This document shows positions 37,123 through 50,729 of a DNA stretch of 64,000 nucleotides, one piece after another. The DNA is from Paramecium octaurelia (Eukaryota > Ciliophora > Oligohymenophorea > Peniculida > Parameciidae), in NCBI GenBank assembly GCA_905182995.1, contig CAJJDP010000021.1, positions 438,648-502,647 of the forward strand, in the 5' to 3' direction. The position numbers and the translations under genes are program-made. The notes beneath the pieces were generated by a model. It had not been told where the DNA came from, searched no databases, and worked only from the letters and a program-made list of their open reading frames with translations. Every line of letters starts with the position of its first letter. Position 1 is the first letter of the stretch.

Positions 37123-39731
37123 NTATGTTGAATGTCGAAAAATGAGAGAATTTCAATAGAAAAGAAAATTGAAACTAAACAAATACATAAATAGCTATCT
37201 AGAAGCACCATCAATAATTAGTCCCGTATAATTATTACTTTGAATTCACAATTTATATGTTTCAATCAAATTCATAAACAGTTAAGCATTAATTTAATAT
37301 TGACATAAAATTTTTATTAGAATCATTCTAAACAGATTCATATTTTCCATAATGAATCCAAGGTATTATCAACCAAGTTATTATTTTTGATTTATTCTTA
37401 CTCTGTATTTATAATATAATTACAATCATCTAGGAATATTGGTTTTAATCATATTCATTTTAATTGATTATTTTTATTACTCATTCCGTTAATGTTATTC
37501 TCGTTAATGGCAAATTTTCTGAAGTTCTTCGTATAATTGGATTTTTGTTCTTTATCTTATTAACTATCCAAACTTAACTTTATTTTTCTCTATTCTATAG
37601 CATCTTTTGAGAGCAACTTCTAGTAAAAAGTTAAAAATTAATGGTTGCTGATGAATAGTCAGATACATATAGATTCCTTAAAATAAATGTTTAGTATAAT
37701 GTTCTCTAGGAACCAATAACAGCACTTGCTTCTTAAATGGTAACAATAGATTGCTATTACTGTGATAGAAACTAAAATAATAATAATAATATATAAGGTA
37801 ATTTTATTCCTTTTTAGGAAACATATGCATTTATGAATTGCCTTACCATTTTATTTTCAAATTTAAGAAAATTTTTCTCAATCACAGTTTTTCTTTAAAT
37901 CTTATTGGTTTTAATTTTTATAAATATTTGGAAATGCTGTGCCATTCTATAAGGGTGTTTTTTTATAAACAATTAGAAATTTTTTCAATTTGGAATTAAA
38001 AAAATCATAATAAGAACAAAATTATGGTGTGTAACTATGAATGACAGTATTTTACTAATTTTTAAGCAACAATCTAAAGGCATCTTAAGTAAGAACAAAT
38101 TTTAGATTTAAATTCACTCAGCTTAGAGGAAAGTAAGAAGGAGATTCGAAATTAGAATGGAAAAGATTAAGACTCAAAAGAGAAAGGAAAGATTCTCAAA
38201 TAATAACAATGTATTATTTAAAAATTCCTGCACTTTTCAAGAGACTTAAGACATCTCAAAACTGTCAAACTACTTTCTAGAGATTCTTATCCTAATCATA
38301 TATTGCTGGATTTCTTGGTCTAAATAAAAGCTAAATTAATTATATTAAATTATTTAGAGGTAGATAAATGTTTAGATTTATACTTTGCGCTTAATAAGGA
38401 TCATGTCAAATGGGTTGTTAACGTAGTTAAAAATAGTTTCTTAGAACAATTGTTGTAAGCTAGGAAATTATATAAATTTTTTAAGAAATTTAATTTAGAT
38501 TAAAGTGCTGTGTATATGGAAAAATTTAGATAAATTTTAAAAAGGAATTGTTGTATGACCTATAATAAGCCATTAAAACAGGATAGGAGAAGCACAGGGA
38601 TGGATAACTTAAATGCAAAATTTAAATATTCTGGTTTATTTTTTAGACGAAACTTCTTTTGGACATACTTATTCTTCTCCTCAATGTTGTTAATTAAAAA
38701 AGAATCCAAAAATCAAGGTGTAAACATAAAGGCAGCAGATTTAATTTTGAGTGCATTCGGAACAAATATTTTTTTGGCTAATTAAATAGTTTTGGGAACA
38801 ATCAATGAACGAATTTATGAAGGCTATAATCGAATTACTTAAATTTGCTTCGTTAGCATTATGAAGAAAAATATTGTTATCATGTTGGATAGCAGTTAAG
38901 TGCATAAGTGCTTAATTGTAATAATATAAAACCTCAATAAATAAGGTGATTTATTGACGAATGCCATTTATAATGAAATTCATAAATATTTGAATTCTGT
39001 TAATCCAAATTTATGGATAAATGAATTTATTCTATGACCTCATATCTGAAAAATGATTGTATAAGGAACTATTTTGAATTTTATAGGCTTAAGAATATAA
39101 TATTAAAAAGTGTTTCTTATATTATCACTCAAATAATGAATAATAACTGAAAATAAATCCAACTAATTAAAAATTTGAATATACTTTTTAAATTGCAATA
39201 AAAAACATGGATTTTACAATTAATTTATATGAAAAGTTTAATGTTGATTAAGCTTTTTTCTAAGAAGTAAATCTAATATTTCCTCTAATCATTTTACCTA
39301 TTTATTATTATTTTTTTGCTTAGAATGTTCATAAATAGTATATTTGCTTGAATTTATGTAAATTTAATTATATAAGACCAATCTTTTTACTCTAAAGAAG
39401 TTAAACAAGTAAAAAAAATGCAATTTTTGAAGCATAAATTATTTAACTTAGATAAAAATTGAAGAATAGAAATGATAATCAGTTGAACTGTAAGATCATT
39501 ATGCAAAACAATCACTTGTATTTTAATAAAGATCACCTCTTTGACAGAAGAAATTTAAATTTTGAATTATTAAATGATTTAAAAGTGATTAACTATCTAA
39601 ATTTAAATGTATTAATTTTTCCTATATTATAGACAAGAACTTAGCGGTGCCATCTAATAATTAGAAGAAAGGAATCTAAAGTCAACAATCTAAAGTCAAC
39701 TATGAACTCTAAATTCTCAAAAAGAAAATGA
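35821..39731 (+). pseudogene. Large multi-pass membrane protein locus with in-frame TGA codons
   Basis: One frame can be followed from about 35821 to TGA 39729, with a 20-nt intron (36454-36473 in copy 1) and a 28-nt intron (39059-39086), and with one of the two duplicated copies dropped. It encodes membrane helices (INQVIIFDLFLLCIYNIIT, VLRIIGFLFFILLTI), a conserved-looking block VTIDCYYCDRN... NICIYELPYHFIFKFKK, a helical region (LEVDKCLDLYFALNKDHVKW), and a last helix FPLIILPIYYYFFA. TGA interrupts the frame at 35831, 36014, 36269, 36703, 39035 and 39047. Spacing stays an exact multiple of three across all of them. It may resemble TmcB-like ciliate membrane proteins; not certain. Pseudogene, or TGA is read here. 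Confidence 0.5.
37124..38461. repeat. Copy 2 of 1,338-bp exact direct duplication
   Basis: Second copy of 35785-37122. Downstream of it the gene continues normally (from 38462), while upstream of copy 1 the gene starts normally, so either copy can be removed to restore a single locus. No target-site duplication, inverted ends or transposase suggest a mobile element. Confidence 0.93.
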
Positions 39732-39779
39732 TAAATATATTGTGTTATATAAATATTATTTAATTTAAAAAGATATTCA

Positions 39780-40657
39780 ATGGTATTTAATCTATAGTAA
39801 TCTCTAGCCAAAAGCTCCAAAAACCAGCAAAGCTAAGAAATTATAAAAGAAAGTAGCTGACAGAAAAAAGAATCCACTTTTTGTAAAGGATGCTAAAAAC
39901 TTTAGAATCGGAAATGATGTTTAGCCAAAGAGAGATTTATCAAGATATGTCAGATGGCCTAGATATATCTTACTTCATAGATAAAAAAAGATTTTATTAC
40001 AAAGAATCAAAGTACCAGCTGCTATTCATTAATTCAGCAAAACACTTGATAAAAATCAATGTAAATATTATTTCTATATTCAAGCATCTAAAGTATTGGG
40101 TTTATTGAAGAAATATTCACCAGAAACCAAAACTGAAAAAAAATAAAGATTAACCAAATTAGCTGAATAAAAGGCATAAGCTTAAAAGTCAGAATCAAAG
40201 AAAGTCTAAGTACTTAAATTTGGATTAAACCATGTGACTACATTGGTTGAGACTAAAAAGGCTAAGCTTGTTGTAATTGCTTATGATGTTGACCCTATTG
40301 AACTTGTTGTCTGGTTACCACAATTATGCAGAAGATAGGAAGTTCCATTCTGCTTCATCAAAAGTTATATTCATTAATATATTTCTTAGATAAGGCAAGA
40401 TTAGGATCTTTGGTTCATCAAAAAACTGCCACTTGTGTTGCCTTGACCGAAGTTAGAAAGGAAGATCAAGCTGAATTCGATAATTTAGTATAATTTTTTT
40501 GTATTCTAAGGCAAGAGATTTAAGATAACATTATAATGAAAACCATGAATTATTGAGAACCATCGGAGGAGGATAAGTTGGAATTAAATCAAGACATTAA
40601 TAGGAAGCAATAAAGAAGGCATTTGAATTGGAAGAATTAAAGAAGACATCTTAATGA
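39780..40657 (+). CDS. RPL7A: Ribosomal protein eL8 (L7Ae family)
   Basis: 259 residues; introns 39783-39807 (immediately after ATG), 40061-40084 (AAG), 40364-40389 (GTT start), 40488-40510 (AAG). It reads [128 protein letters not shown] and a Gly-rich GGGQVG tail: the eukaryotic eL8/L7a pattern with the L7Ae RNA-binding core. It sits in the 60S subunit. Exon sum is a multiple of three, and each splice keeps conserved residues together. Confidence 0.96.
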
Positions 40658-41028
40658 ACAATGTTACATTAATAAAATAGTATATTAACAAATTCATCAT
40701 TTAATTATAAGATACTATTTAAATTATTGCTATTAAATCTGTCTATCCTCATATTCTATTTTTATCCTAATATGAATTACATTTTAATAATATTTGTTAT
40801 ATCAATTATTTTCTTTGTCATTTCTCAATAATAATATAATTTAACTTACTATAATCCTAACTTGTAATAAATATTAATAGAAAAGTTGATTTGAATTCTA
40901 ATTTCCCATTTTAATCGTCCATTACTATGGCTCAAATTATAATTAAATTCACTTTTGGTATCAGTTCTGATTTTAATAAAACTCAATTATTTTCATTATT
41001 GTAATTTAATTATTAATATTAGAATTTA
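40658..41028. other. Intergenic, nothing identified
   Basis: 371 bp, AT-rich, between same-strand genes. No frame, repeat or RNA structure recognised. Confidence 0.4.
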
Positions 41029-41740
41029 ATGTCAATTAAGCTTTAATAGTAAATAAAAAAGAAGGCTTTGGAAATCAAAAATATATTCATGACCTCTATG
41101 ATTGTGGTAGCATAATTAAATACATCTTAAAACTAGAGGAAAAAAATAAAATTTATCAATAGATCTAAATTCAGAGTCAAATAGAGGTAAAGTTGAATAG
41201 GAAAAACAATCAGAAATTTTCAAGCAAACAACTGAAAGAGAAAATTCAATTTTATTCTGGTACTTGGAATAAAGTAGGTGTAAATAATAATTGGAGAAAA
41301 CTCAAGAAGCAATAGTTGTCGATGTTTACAATAAACCTCAACAAACAAATATTAATAATTTCATTGTAGTAAAGGATGGTAGAAATATATAAAGTCGTCA
41401 TCAGTTTTAAATAAAGAATAAGCAAACAAACTATTTAAATAGTATGAGTTTAAGAGAAAATCGATAAATATACAGAATGCATTTAAGAATTAAATTAGAA
41501 ATAGTCCTATATTTAGGAAGAATTAGAATGAATGGTAATAATTTATTCGAATCGAGCTCAATGTTATTAAAATTACTTGATTGCAATCAGACTGTATTAG
41601 ATTATAATAAAGCATTAATATTGAAAAGTAATCAATAGATATCCTTGTTTAGTAGATTAAAAGTCATTTAGGAACTAAATAAATTAAAGGAAGCAATAAA
41701 AGGACAGCGAAAAATTTGTATTGTTGGGGAATCAATATGA
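41029..41740 (+). CDS. Unknown basic protein, about 228 residues
   Basis: ATG 41029; one candidate intron 41181-41205 (25 nt, begins GTC, ends TAG) is needed to pass a TGA. TGA at 41738. The product is basic and Gln/Asn-rich (QQQIKKKALEIKNIFMTSMI, FSRLKVIQELNKLKEAIKGQ). Coding-like sequence continues past the stop in another frame to TGA 41902 (FAQKRKCKKLIKQVKQFNFY), so a further intron or frameshift may extend the gene. No family recognised. Confidence 0.45.
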
Positions 41741-42288
41741 TAAATCAATATATAGAAGAAAATTTCGCTCAAAAAAGAAAATGCAAGAAACTAATTAAAT
41801 AAGTTAAATAATTCAATTTTTACATCTAACCTTTTATGAATGAGTCACTGACCAATAAGTAAATCATCAAGAGAAAGACGATTTTGAGGTATAGGTCAAA
41901 TTGAGTTACTTTAAAGAAATAGATGATTGAATGCTTTATTAATAATATTTTCTAATAAAATTAATAATAATAGTATTTTGGATTGAAAGAATGTATATCA
42001 GCCTAGTATCATTAGAATTATTTTAATAAGACTTTCAGTCATAGAATCAAATAATTATAGAATATAGATTATTTATAATAAGCCATAATTGATAAATTTT
42101 AATTTGAATTGTAATAAAATCGATCAATCTATATTTAAAATTTGATATATAGAATACATGTATAATATGATATCTGCCTTTGCTAAAGCACTATTATTAA
42201 TTATAATAGGTGTGAACAAAATTAATTGAATTCGTTAAAAAGAATGCTAATAAATTATTATTATACATTAATTTTTATATATTTATTA
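41741..42288. other. Mostly intergenic, possible 3' end of upstream gene
   Basis: 548 bp. The first ~160 bp look coding in a frame shifted from the 41029 gene (see that entry). The rest is AT-rich with no recognisable content up to the PI4-kinase start at 42289. Confidence 0.35.
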
Positions 42289-44529
<2,241 letters not shown>

Positions 44530-44612
44530 CAACTTTTAAAAAAGAACTAATGGGATATTGCCATGAAACAGTTAATAATAATTTTATTGTTTATTATTAA
44601 TATTATAAGCAT

Positions 44613-45515
44613 ATGATCAATAACAACCAACTGTTTTATGAATGTTTAAGAGGACCTGGCTCTCAGAGAAGAAATTCAACGCCAAATAAATAAAGGAATA
44701 GAATCATTAGAGCCTCCATGTAGATCGAATTAAATTAAACTTAAAATCAAGATAATAGTCTCGCTGATTCAGCCGTCAGAAGCATGTCGATACAGCGAAA
44801 TTCAATTCAAATTAACAAGGGCGATCATATTATTAAATCTATTACTTAACCTAAAAAGCAAGGCTTGATGAAAAAAAGTTCTAATACTTAGAATCGGTAC
44901 TTACAGATCAATGATAACTAGAAATAATTGATTTTGATGGATCACACAAAGGATCAATCAGATATTATTTTAAAGTATTTACCTGAAGCTCAAAAATTTC
45001 TCAATAAGGCAAACTAATAGATTTTATAAAATTGGATTCCCACCTTACCATAGGATGAACGCAAACAAATAGAAAAGAATAAAAAGTATTTCCCAATCCC
45101 AAGAAATATACCGTTCCATGAAATTCTTGATGGATTGAAAGTTTTATATGGGCAAGGCAAAAATAAAAGATTGTGGCCTGGAGAAGAAGCCTTACTTATG
45201 GAAACTATTCGATTATATATAGAAAAGATTGTATAGAATCCAAAACTACTATTACATAGTGTGGCATTCACCTTATAATAGATAATTAAATTAGCTGGAC
45301 TTGAAGAGATTTTGAACTATAAATTATGCATGTAATAGTTGGAATGTCATTGGAAAATGATGATCACTAGGTTCAGGTATAGTGGTTTGGCAGAATTGAA
45401 TAAGAAATCCTGGCAATATTGGCTGGAATAAGCACAATTAAGAGGTCATTTTCTGAATTTACAAAATGATAATTTATTAACATAATACTTATTAAAACAT
45501 TAATAAATTGACTGA
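44613..45515 (+). CDS. Unknown protein, 300 residues
   Basis: Intronless; ATG 44613, TGA 45513. The first ~110 residues are basic and disordered with repeated Ser/Arg-Asn patches. The second half is ordered and helical: DHTKDQSDIILKYLPEAQKF, PRNIPFHEILDGLKVLYGQG, LWPGEEALLMETIRLYIEKI, and WKMMITRFRYSGLAELNKK. The pattern of short conserved helices looks like a real domain, but I cannot name it. An ATG 54 bp upstream leads quickly to a TGA, which supports 44613 as start. Confidence 0.68.
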
Positions 45516-45549
45516 TTATGATGATTTATATAGATGTATATTTATGATT

Positions 45550-45802
45550 TCACTGAAGATGCACTGTTTCTGCATAATTTATTAAGAATCTCAGGTGGGT
45601 GCTTGAGGATCCTGCATGAAACACAGCGCATTTTTCTATGGTTTTAATCTTCAATTATACTTAAGCATTCTGATTCTGTGTCATTAAGGTCCCTTTTCAA
45701 TTGCAATGCCCCGCATCTCTTTGAGCAATCCTTTGTTGCCCTAACCATCGCATATAATGCTTGAGCACCTACTCCCCAATCTATTTCTTATTCCTCTGAC
45801 AT
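45550..45802 (-). CDS. Tim8/9/10/13-type small mitochondrial chaperone
   Basis: 75 residues after removing intron 45636-45660 (25 nt); ATG 45802, TGA 45550. The protein carries a twin Cx3C motif, CSKRC and, 20-odd residues later, CLKKC (the second pair is completed by the splice). Short length, acidic N-terminus and helical spacing fit the small Tim proteins that escort hydrophobic precursors across the mitochondrial intermembrane space. The spacing between the two pairs (about 16 residues) matches the family. Which Tim it is cannot be decided. It is convergent with the 44613 gene. Confidence 0.78.
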
Positions 45803-45932
45803 TTAATTAATATTTTATTTAAATAATTACTTATTCTCTAACACACAATGTAATTTACTTGAAAGTAGAACTATTATAACTTTTTTATTACTCCACAACT
45901 GCTAAATAAAATAAAAGTTTTTTTTATATTAA

Positions 45933-48386
45933 ATGAAAGGCTATTGCTTTTAACCAAGCTCCAAGGAAATTATAGAAAACCTGCAAACCAACTACTAAAG
46001 TCCTCATATTGAATTGGTTTCTACAACCCACAGATTAATGGCCATGTCAACATATCAGAGACCGAAGACAATAAAGAGAAACACCACTATTTCCATCTTT
46101 ACGTAAATTTATATAAATAAACAGATAATAAAATGAAAGTGAATCGACAAGAAAATCTCAAAGGTGGATATTCTTGTTGAAAAAGTATGTCACTATTGTG
46201 AGAATATCAATTAGCTTTATAAATTCCTTAAAAGAATATTAAAAGAAATAGAAAATAGAAAGACTCGATTCAAAACTATGGAAGAAGGAATCCATATTAC
46301 CATTTTACCCTGATGATTTTTTCATTAAAAAATGGAGGATATTCATTGAAATTGTAACATTTTCAAGTGTCATCTTGTATCCAATTTACATCAGTTTCGA
46401 AATGAATCATGTAATTGATATAGTAGTTATTGTATTTGACATACTCTTTTTGATGGACATTGTAATGAATTTCCTCACTGGATACATTGATGAATGCAAT
46501 AATTTAATAATTGATTTTAACTCCATTTTTAAACATTACTTAAAAACTTGGCTACTTTTTGATATTTTGTCTGTGATTCCAGCAATTAATTATGAAAAGG
46601 AATGGTTTAAAAAGTTCAAAATGATTAGAGTGCTTAAATACTTTTTAAATAACAAAGAAGTCACATATAAAGGACAAGAAAATTATGTTTAATTTATAGA
46701 GTCATTGAATCCTGAACAAGAATTTATATTAAAAAGCGGAACCAAATACCTTCTAAACGTAATGATAACATCTTGTTTATTGATACATATATTTGGGTGT
46801 TGGCAGCATTTCTTTGATTCAGGAGATTATATAACAAATATTTACTGGTCATCCCAAACTATTACAACTGTTGGTTATGGTGATATCAAGACTAACTATG
46901 AATTCGCAGTTCTTTGGATGATCATAGGAGTGGCATTCTACTCCTTCACTATTGGCGACTTTGCTTTAATGATGTAAAAATCAAAAGTAAATGAAGATCA
47001 AGATCTTTTGTTTTTGATAGAACAATTAGGCCATACCTAGAATTTCTCTGAAAAATTGAAGCATAAATTCTAATTGTTCGTCAAAAACAATCTCTATCAT
47101 AATTAATTCTGGTTAGTGGAGTATAAGACTATGGCCAAAGAGCTACCCCATAATTTAAAACTATACCTAACATTAAGCACTATGCTTGAGATATGTAAAT
47201 AAATTCCATTGTTTTTATATGATATCAATTTTACTTCTTTATTGTTGTTAAACATAAGATATTTGATTGTTGAAGAAGGATTCGTGTTATATAGAGAAGG
47301 TCAGAGTTCTAGTGAAATCTTCTTTTTATTGTAAGGAGATATTCGGATTATGACAAAAGACAAAACCATATTATTGAATATTTTAGAGGGAACAATCTTT
47401 GGAGAGTTTGAAGCCATCGAAGAGAAATTAAGAGGAACCTATTGTGTTGCCTAAAAAAAATCGGTTTGTTTAGTTATTCCCTTTAGAATATTGAGAAGAG
47501 TTATGTCTCAAAGTTAAATTTTGGATTTCGAAATCAGACAGCTCCATTTAAGAAGGAGGAGATTAATCATCAATAATTTCATAGAAGAAAGAAGTAAATT
47601 TTCAAATCTAAATAAGGAAGAAAAAATGCTTATAAAAGGTAGGAGGCTCGATTTTATACATAATCCTTTTTACAAATGACTAAAGAAGAATATATTCTGC
47701 ATAAAAAGACTATGCAGATATTGAGTGTGGAAGAATACAATAAATAATTACTGAATAAGATAATAGGTTAAAAGTTATAAAGACTTTCCTTATTTTTGGT
47801 CAAATTCAAAAGATCTGTTTAAAGAGTAATTGAAATGAATCATCAATTAGATGAAACTATACCAGAATAGTGGAGAGAGTTGAGTAATTACCAATTAATA
47901 AAGAGAGTCTTCCCTAAAGAGTATTTGTCATAGAAATTTTAATAGATTTCCTTATCAAGAAAATCATCATCTGTTCATTCTTCTGGGAGTAAGTTAAGCA
48001 AGATGAAATATTCTACTTATAGTTAACAATACTTTTTTCAAAAACTTCCTGAAATTAGATTAAAACACATTGTTTTATAGCATATTAGAATAACTAAGAA
48101 TAAATTTGTACCATTATAATAAATAATTAACAAATACTCAGACGATCCTGAATAACTTAATTTAAAGAAAAAGGAAAATGTTGAACGGTCAGTATGGACC
48201 AAAAAATTTACAAAGATTTCTCAAACTGTTATTTTAAGAATCGATTAAATCTAAGATAGTGGGGATAAATGTCATGACATAATGCAATCGATGAAAAAGA
48301 TTGAAAAATTGTGGCTAAAGGGATCTATGTACAAGTTTGAATGGTTTCAAAATCAACATGGAAAATAGAAAGAATTTTTAATATGA
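45933..48386 (+). CDS. Cyclic-nucleotide-gated/HCN-type potassium channel
   Basis: 802 residues; introns 46103-46124 (CAG) and 47594-47616 (AAG). Six membrane segments follow a basic N-terminus: S1 around FIEIVTFSSVILYPIYI, S2-S3 with VVIVFDILFLMDIVMNFLTG, LLFDILSVIP, and a weakly charged S4 (KKFKMIRVLKYFL). The pore has TITTVGYGDI, the K+-selective filter. The C-terminal part has a C-linker and a CNBD: VLYREGQSSSEIFFLLQGDI and GTIFGEFEAI. The PBC arginine position is not obvious (EEKLRGTY). Paramecium uses many such channels in the ciliary and somatic membrane to control swimming. The tail (~residues 560-800) is basic and unstructured. Confidence 0.92.
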
Positions 48387-48512
48387 ATATTCAATCTCAT
48401 AGAATGAGAAATTGTAAACATTTATATTCGAAAATTAATCCAAAATTTAAATTTCTAATAAAAATGCACTAATATTTCTTTATTTTTATATATTAATGTA
48501 CTTTAAAAACAA

Positions 48513-49157
48513 TCATCTTGCACCTTTTCCTCTTCTTGCAGTGTGACTAACATATGGTTTTGCATGAGATCCTGGTAAACCAGCAGCTCTGCCAAAATGC
48601 TTTAATTCTTCTCTCACTCTTGGTCCTCTCAATAGTATTGTTCCTGTGCCTTTGAAATATTATAGTTTATAATGATACCTGTTGGATTTTATTGTGCTAA
48701 TTGATCGAAAGTCAATGTTTTTCCTCCAGCTGCAAGAATTCTCTTTCTGGCTGTCTCAGTGAATCTAAGGGCACAAATGTTAAGTTTAGGAACAGTTAGA
48801 AGACGTACACTAAATGCATGAATCACTTTCTTACTCATCTGTAACAGTCCCAACTACAACCAATGTTCTTGTCTTATCTTTAGCAGTATTAATTTATTTC
48901 ACGAGTCTGCTTACACTAATTGGATATCTGGCAGTTCTGGTTTATTAAAGTCTTCTTAAAACTGTAGCATTGAAATTGGAATCTGTTCTTCTGGCTAAGA
49001 ATTTATATAACTATGATAAATCCACTAATGTTTACCTTGATTAATAATTTCAAATAGAGGTTTGTTGATGTTACTTTTCTTCCAACATTCCTTTATACTC
49101 TTGTCTTCTTATATGCGTCTACTCCCTACCATGATTAATTGTGATATTCATTACCAT
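48513..49157 (-). CDS. RPL18: Ribosomal protein eL18
   Basis: 178 residues, ATG 49157, TGA 48513; introns 49126-49154 (directly after ATG), 49011-49035, 48810-48834, 48650-48678 (AAG). The spliced protein starts [18 protein letters not shown] and continues [85 protein letters not shown] and [16 protein letters not shown]: eL18 from end to end. It lies on the outer face of the 60S subunit. The first intron hides the real start; the unspliced ATG (MVGSRR) gives the wrong frame. Confidence 0.96.
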
Positions 49158-49218
49158 TTAAAAATAAAATATATCTTTATTTAATTTATGTTATATGAAT
49201 CAAATGTGTAATTATTCA

Positions 49219-50167
49219 TCAATTCACTTCCATATAGTTAATTAACTTCCCTTCTCTCCATTCCCCTTTTTTATAATTACCGTCCTATTCATAAATAATG
49301 CCTTCTCCATGCTGTTTGCCATCAAACCATTGTCCTTCATATTTTCTCCCATCATTATACAAAAAAACACCAAATCCATTTTTCTTGTCATTTTCATAGT
49401 TTCCACAATACTTCTTCCCATCTGGCCACAAATACTCACCCTACCCATGCATATTATTATCAAGCCATTCTCCTTTATAAATACAACCATTATTCCATTT
49501 ATAAATGCCAAATCCATTCATCTTGTTATTACACCAATCTCCATCATAAGAATTTCCATCAGCCCAAATATATTTCCCTTTTCCATTCTTCTCCCCATTC
49601 ACATAATCACCAATATAATAGCTTCCATCTGGCCAAAATTCTTTCCCCAAACCTTCGAATTTATCTTCTTTCCAACTTCCCTCATATCTGTGTCCATTAG
49701 AATATTGATATATACCATAACCAGAGCATAAATTATTTACAAACTATCCTTCATCTAATTTTAATATACTTTTATCACTTACAATAATCCCCATCTATAT
49801 GCAAGAATCTTCCTTATCCATTCGCTTTATTATTTTTCCAAAATCCTTCATATTTAGTTCCATCTATACTTCTATGATACTTCATTACCCTTCCATTCCA
49901 TTACTCCATAACCATCTCTTTTATTCCCTACCCATTCTCCTATATATTTGCTTCCATCATCAAATTCAAAAGTAAACCTCTTTTCTCTTTCCTTTCTATT
50001 TTTCAGCTCCTCTGCTCTTAAGATTATTTAAATACTTACGTATTATTCAAAGCATATTGGGCTTCACTTTTTGTAAAGTAACGATAAGATACTGGTTCTG
50101 TTACTTATCTGCTCTCTAAGGTTATTTCATTGTCAACATTACTGCATTCACTGCAATTTTATCCCAT
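49219..50167 (-). CDS. MORN-repeat protein
   Basis: 290 residues, ATG 50167, TGA 49219; introns 50017-50039 (AAG), 49864-49888, 49755-49782. An N-terminal part of ~80 residues with two Cys (CSECSNVD) is followed by about nine MORN repeats of the YxGxWxxxxxxGxG type: KYIGEWVGNKRDGYGVMEW, KYEGFWKNNKANGQGRF, RYEGSWKEDKFEGLGKEFW, YYIGDYVNGEKNGKGKYIW, SYDGDWCNNKMNGFGIYKW, and so on. MORN repeats bind phospholipids or link membrane to cytoskeleton; in ciliates many act at the cortex or basal bodies. No catalytic domain is attached. Splices restore the DGTKYEGFW and GDYYEGQF repeats. Confidence 0.93.
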
Positions 50168-50729
50168 AAAAAATTATTGAAATTATTATTAATATTCTAA
50201 AATTATATTATAAATATTTTTTACTCTAACAATTTTTGATATTTTTTTAACTTGATTTAAGAGTGTATAAAACTTTTATACTAGCAATAGCATTTATAAA
50301 ATTTATAGTAATAATAATTTTTAATATATGACAAAAAATGAAGTAAAATATTACGCTTGAATTTCTTGAGATTCATGTCTAAGAGGTTTATTGGCAAAAT
50401 AAAGTCTATGCATAATCTTATATTATTGAAAAATCTCTATTTAATGGTATTTAGAGATTTTTCTTTTTTCTCTAAAATTTGGGATATATATTTTCGAAAT
50501 AAATAATAAAAATTTATAATGAAGAAAGAAGTAGTTACCATTATTCCTATTTTGAATTATATGAAATGTAAAATACTCACAGATGTTGGCTTATATTTTA
50601 TAAATAATGAAATCTTAAAGATTTTGATTTATTTTTGGATGGTCTTATGATAAATTTGAATAAAAATGATAGAATTCAAATATAATTAATAAACAAAGAA
50701 GATACACTTTGATAAGCACAATTAAAATA
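50168..50729. other. Intergenic between divergent genes
   Basis: 562 bp, AT-rich, upstream of both the MORN gene (minus) and the secreted-protein gene (plus). It holds the perfect hairpin at 50428-50463, listed separately. No reading frame with recognisable content. Confidence 0.45.
50428..50463. repeat. Perfect 12-bp inverted repeat (hairpin)
   Basis: Arms GAAAAATCTCTA (50428-50439) and TAGAGATTTTTC (50452-50463) are exact reverse complements around a 12-nt loop (TTTAATGGTATT). It lies in the gap between two divergent genes. It could be a small structured RNA, a regulatory site or chance in AT-rich DNA; a T-rich run follows the right arm. Confidence 0.6.

Noticed and set aside
35785-38461. 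Biological tandem gene duplication or mobile element
   Set aside because: Apparently perfect identity, a single N at the joint, no target-site duplication and no transposase point to a scaffolding artefact.
49309-49731. Plus-strand 140-codon frame over the MORN region
   Set aside because: Shadow of the minus-strand MORN repeats; repeats on one strand leave a periodic open frame on the other.
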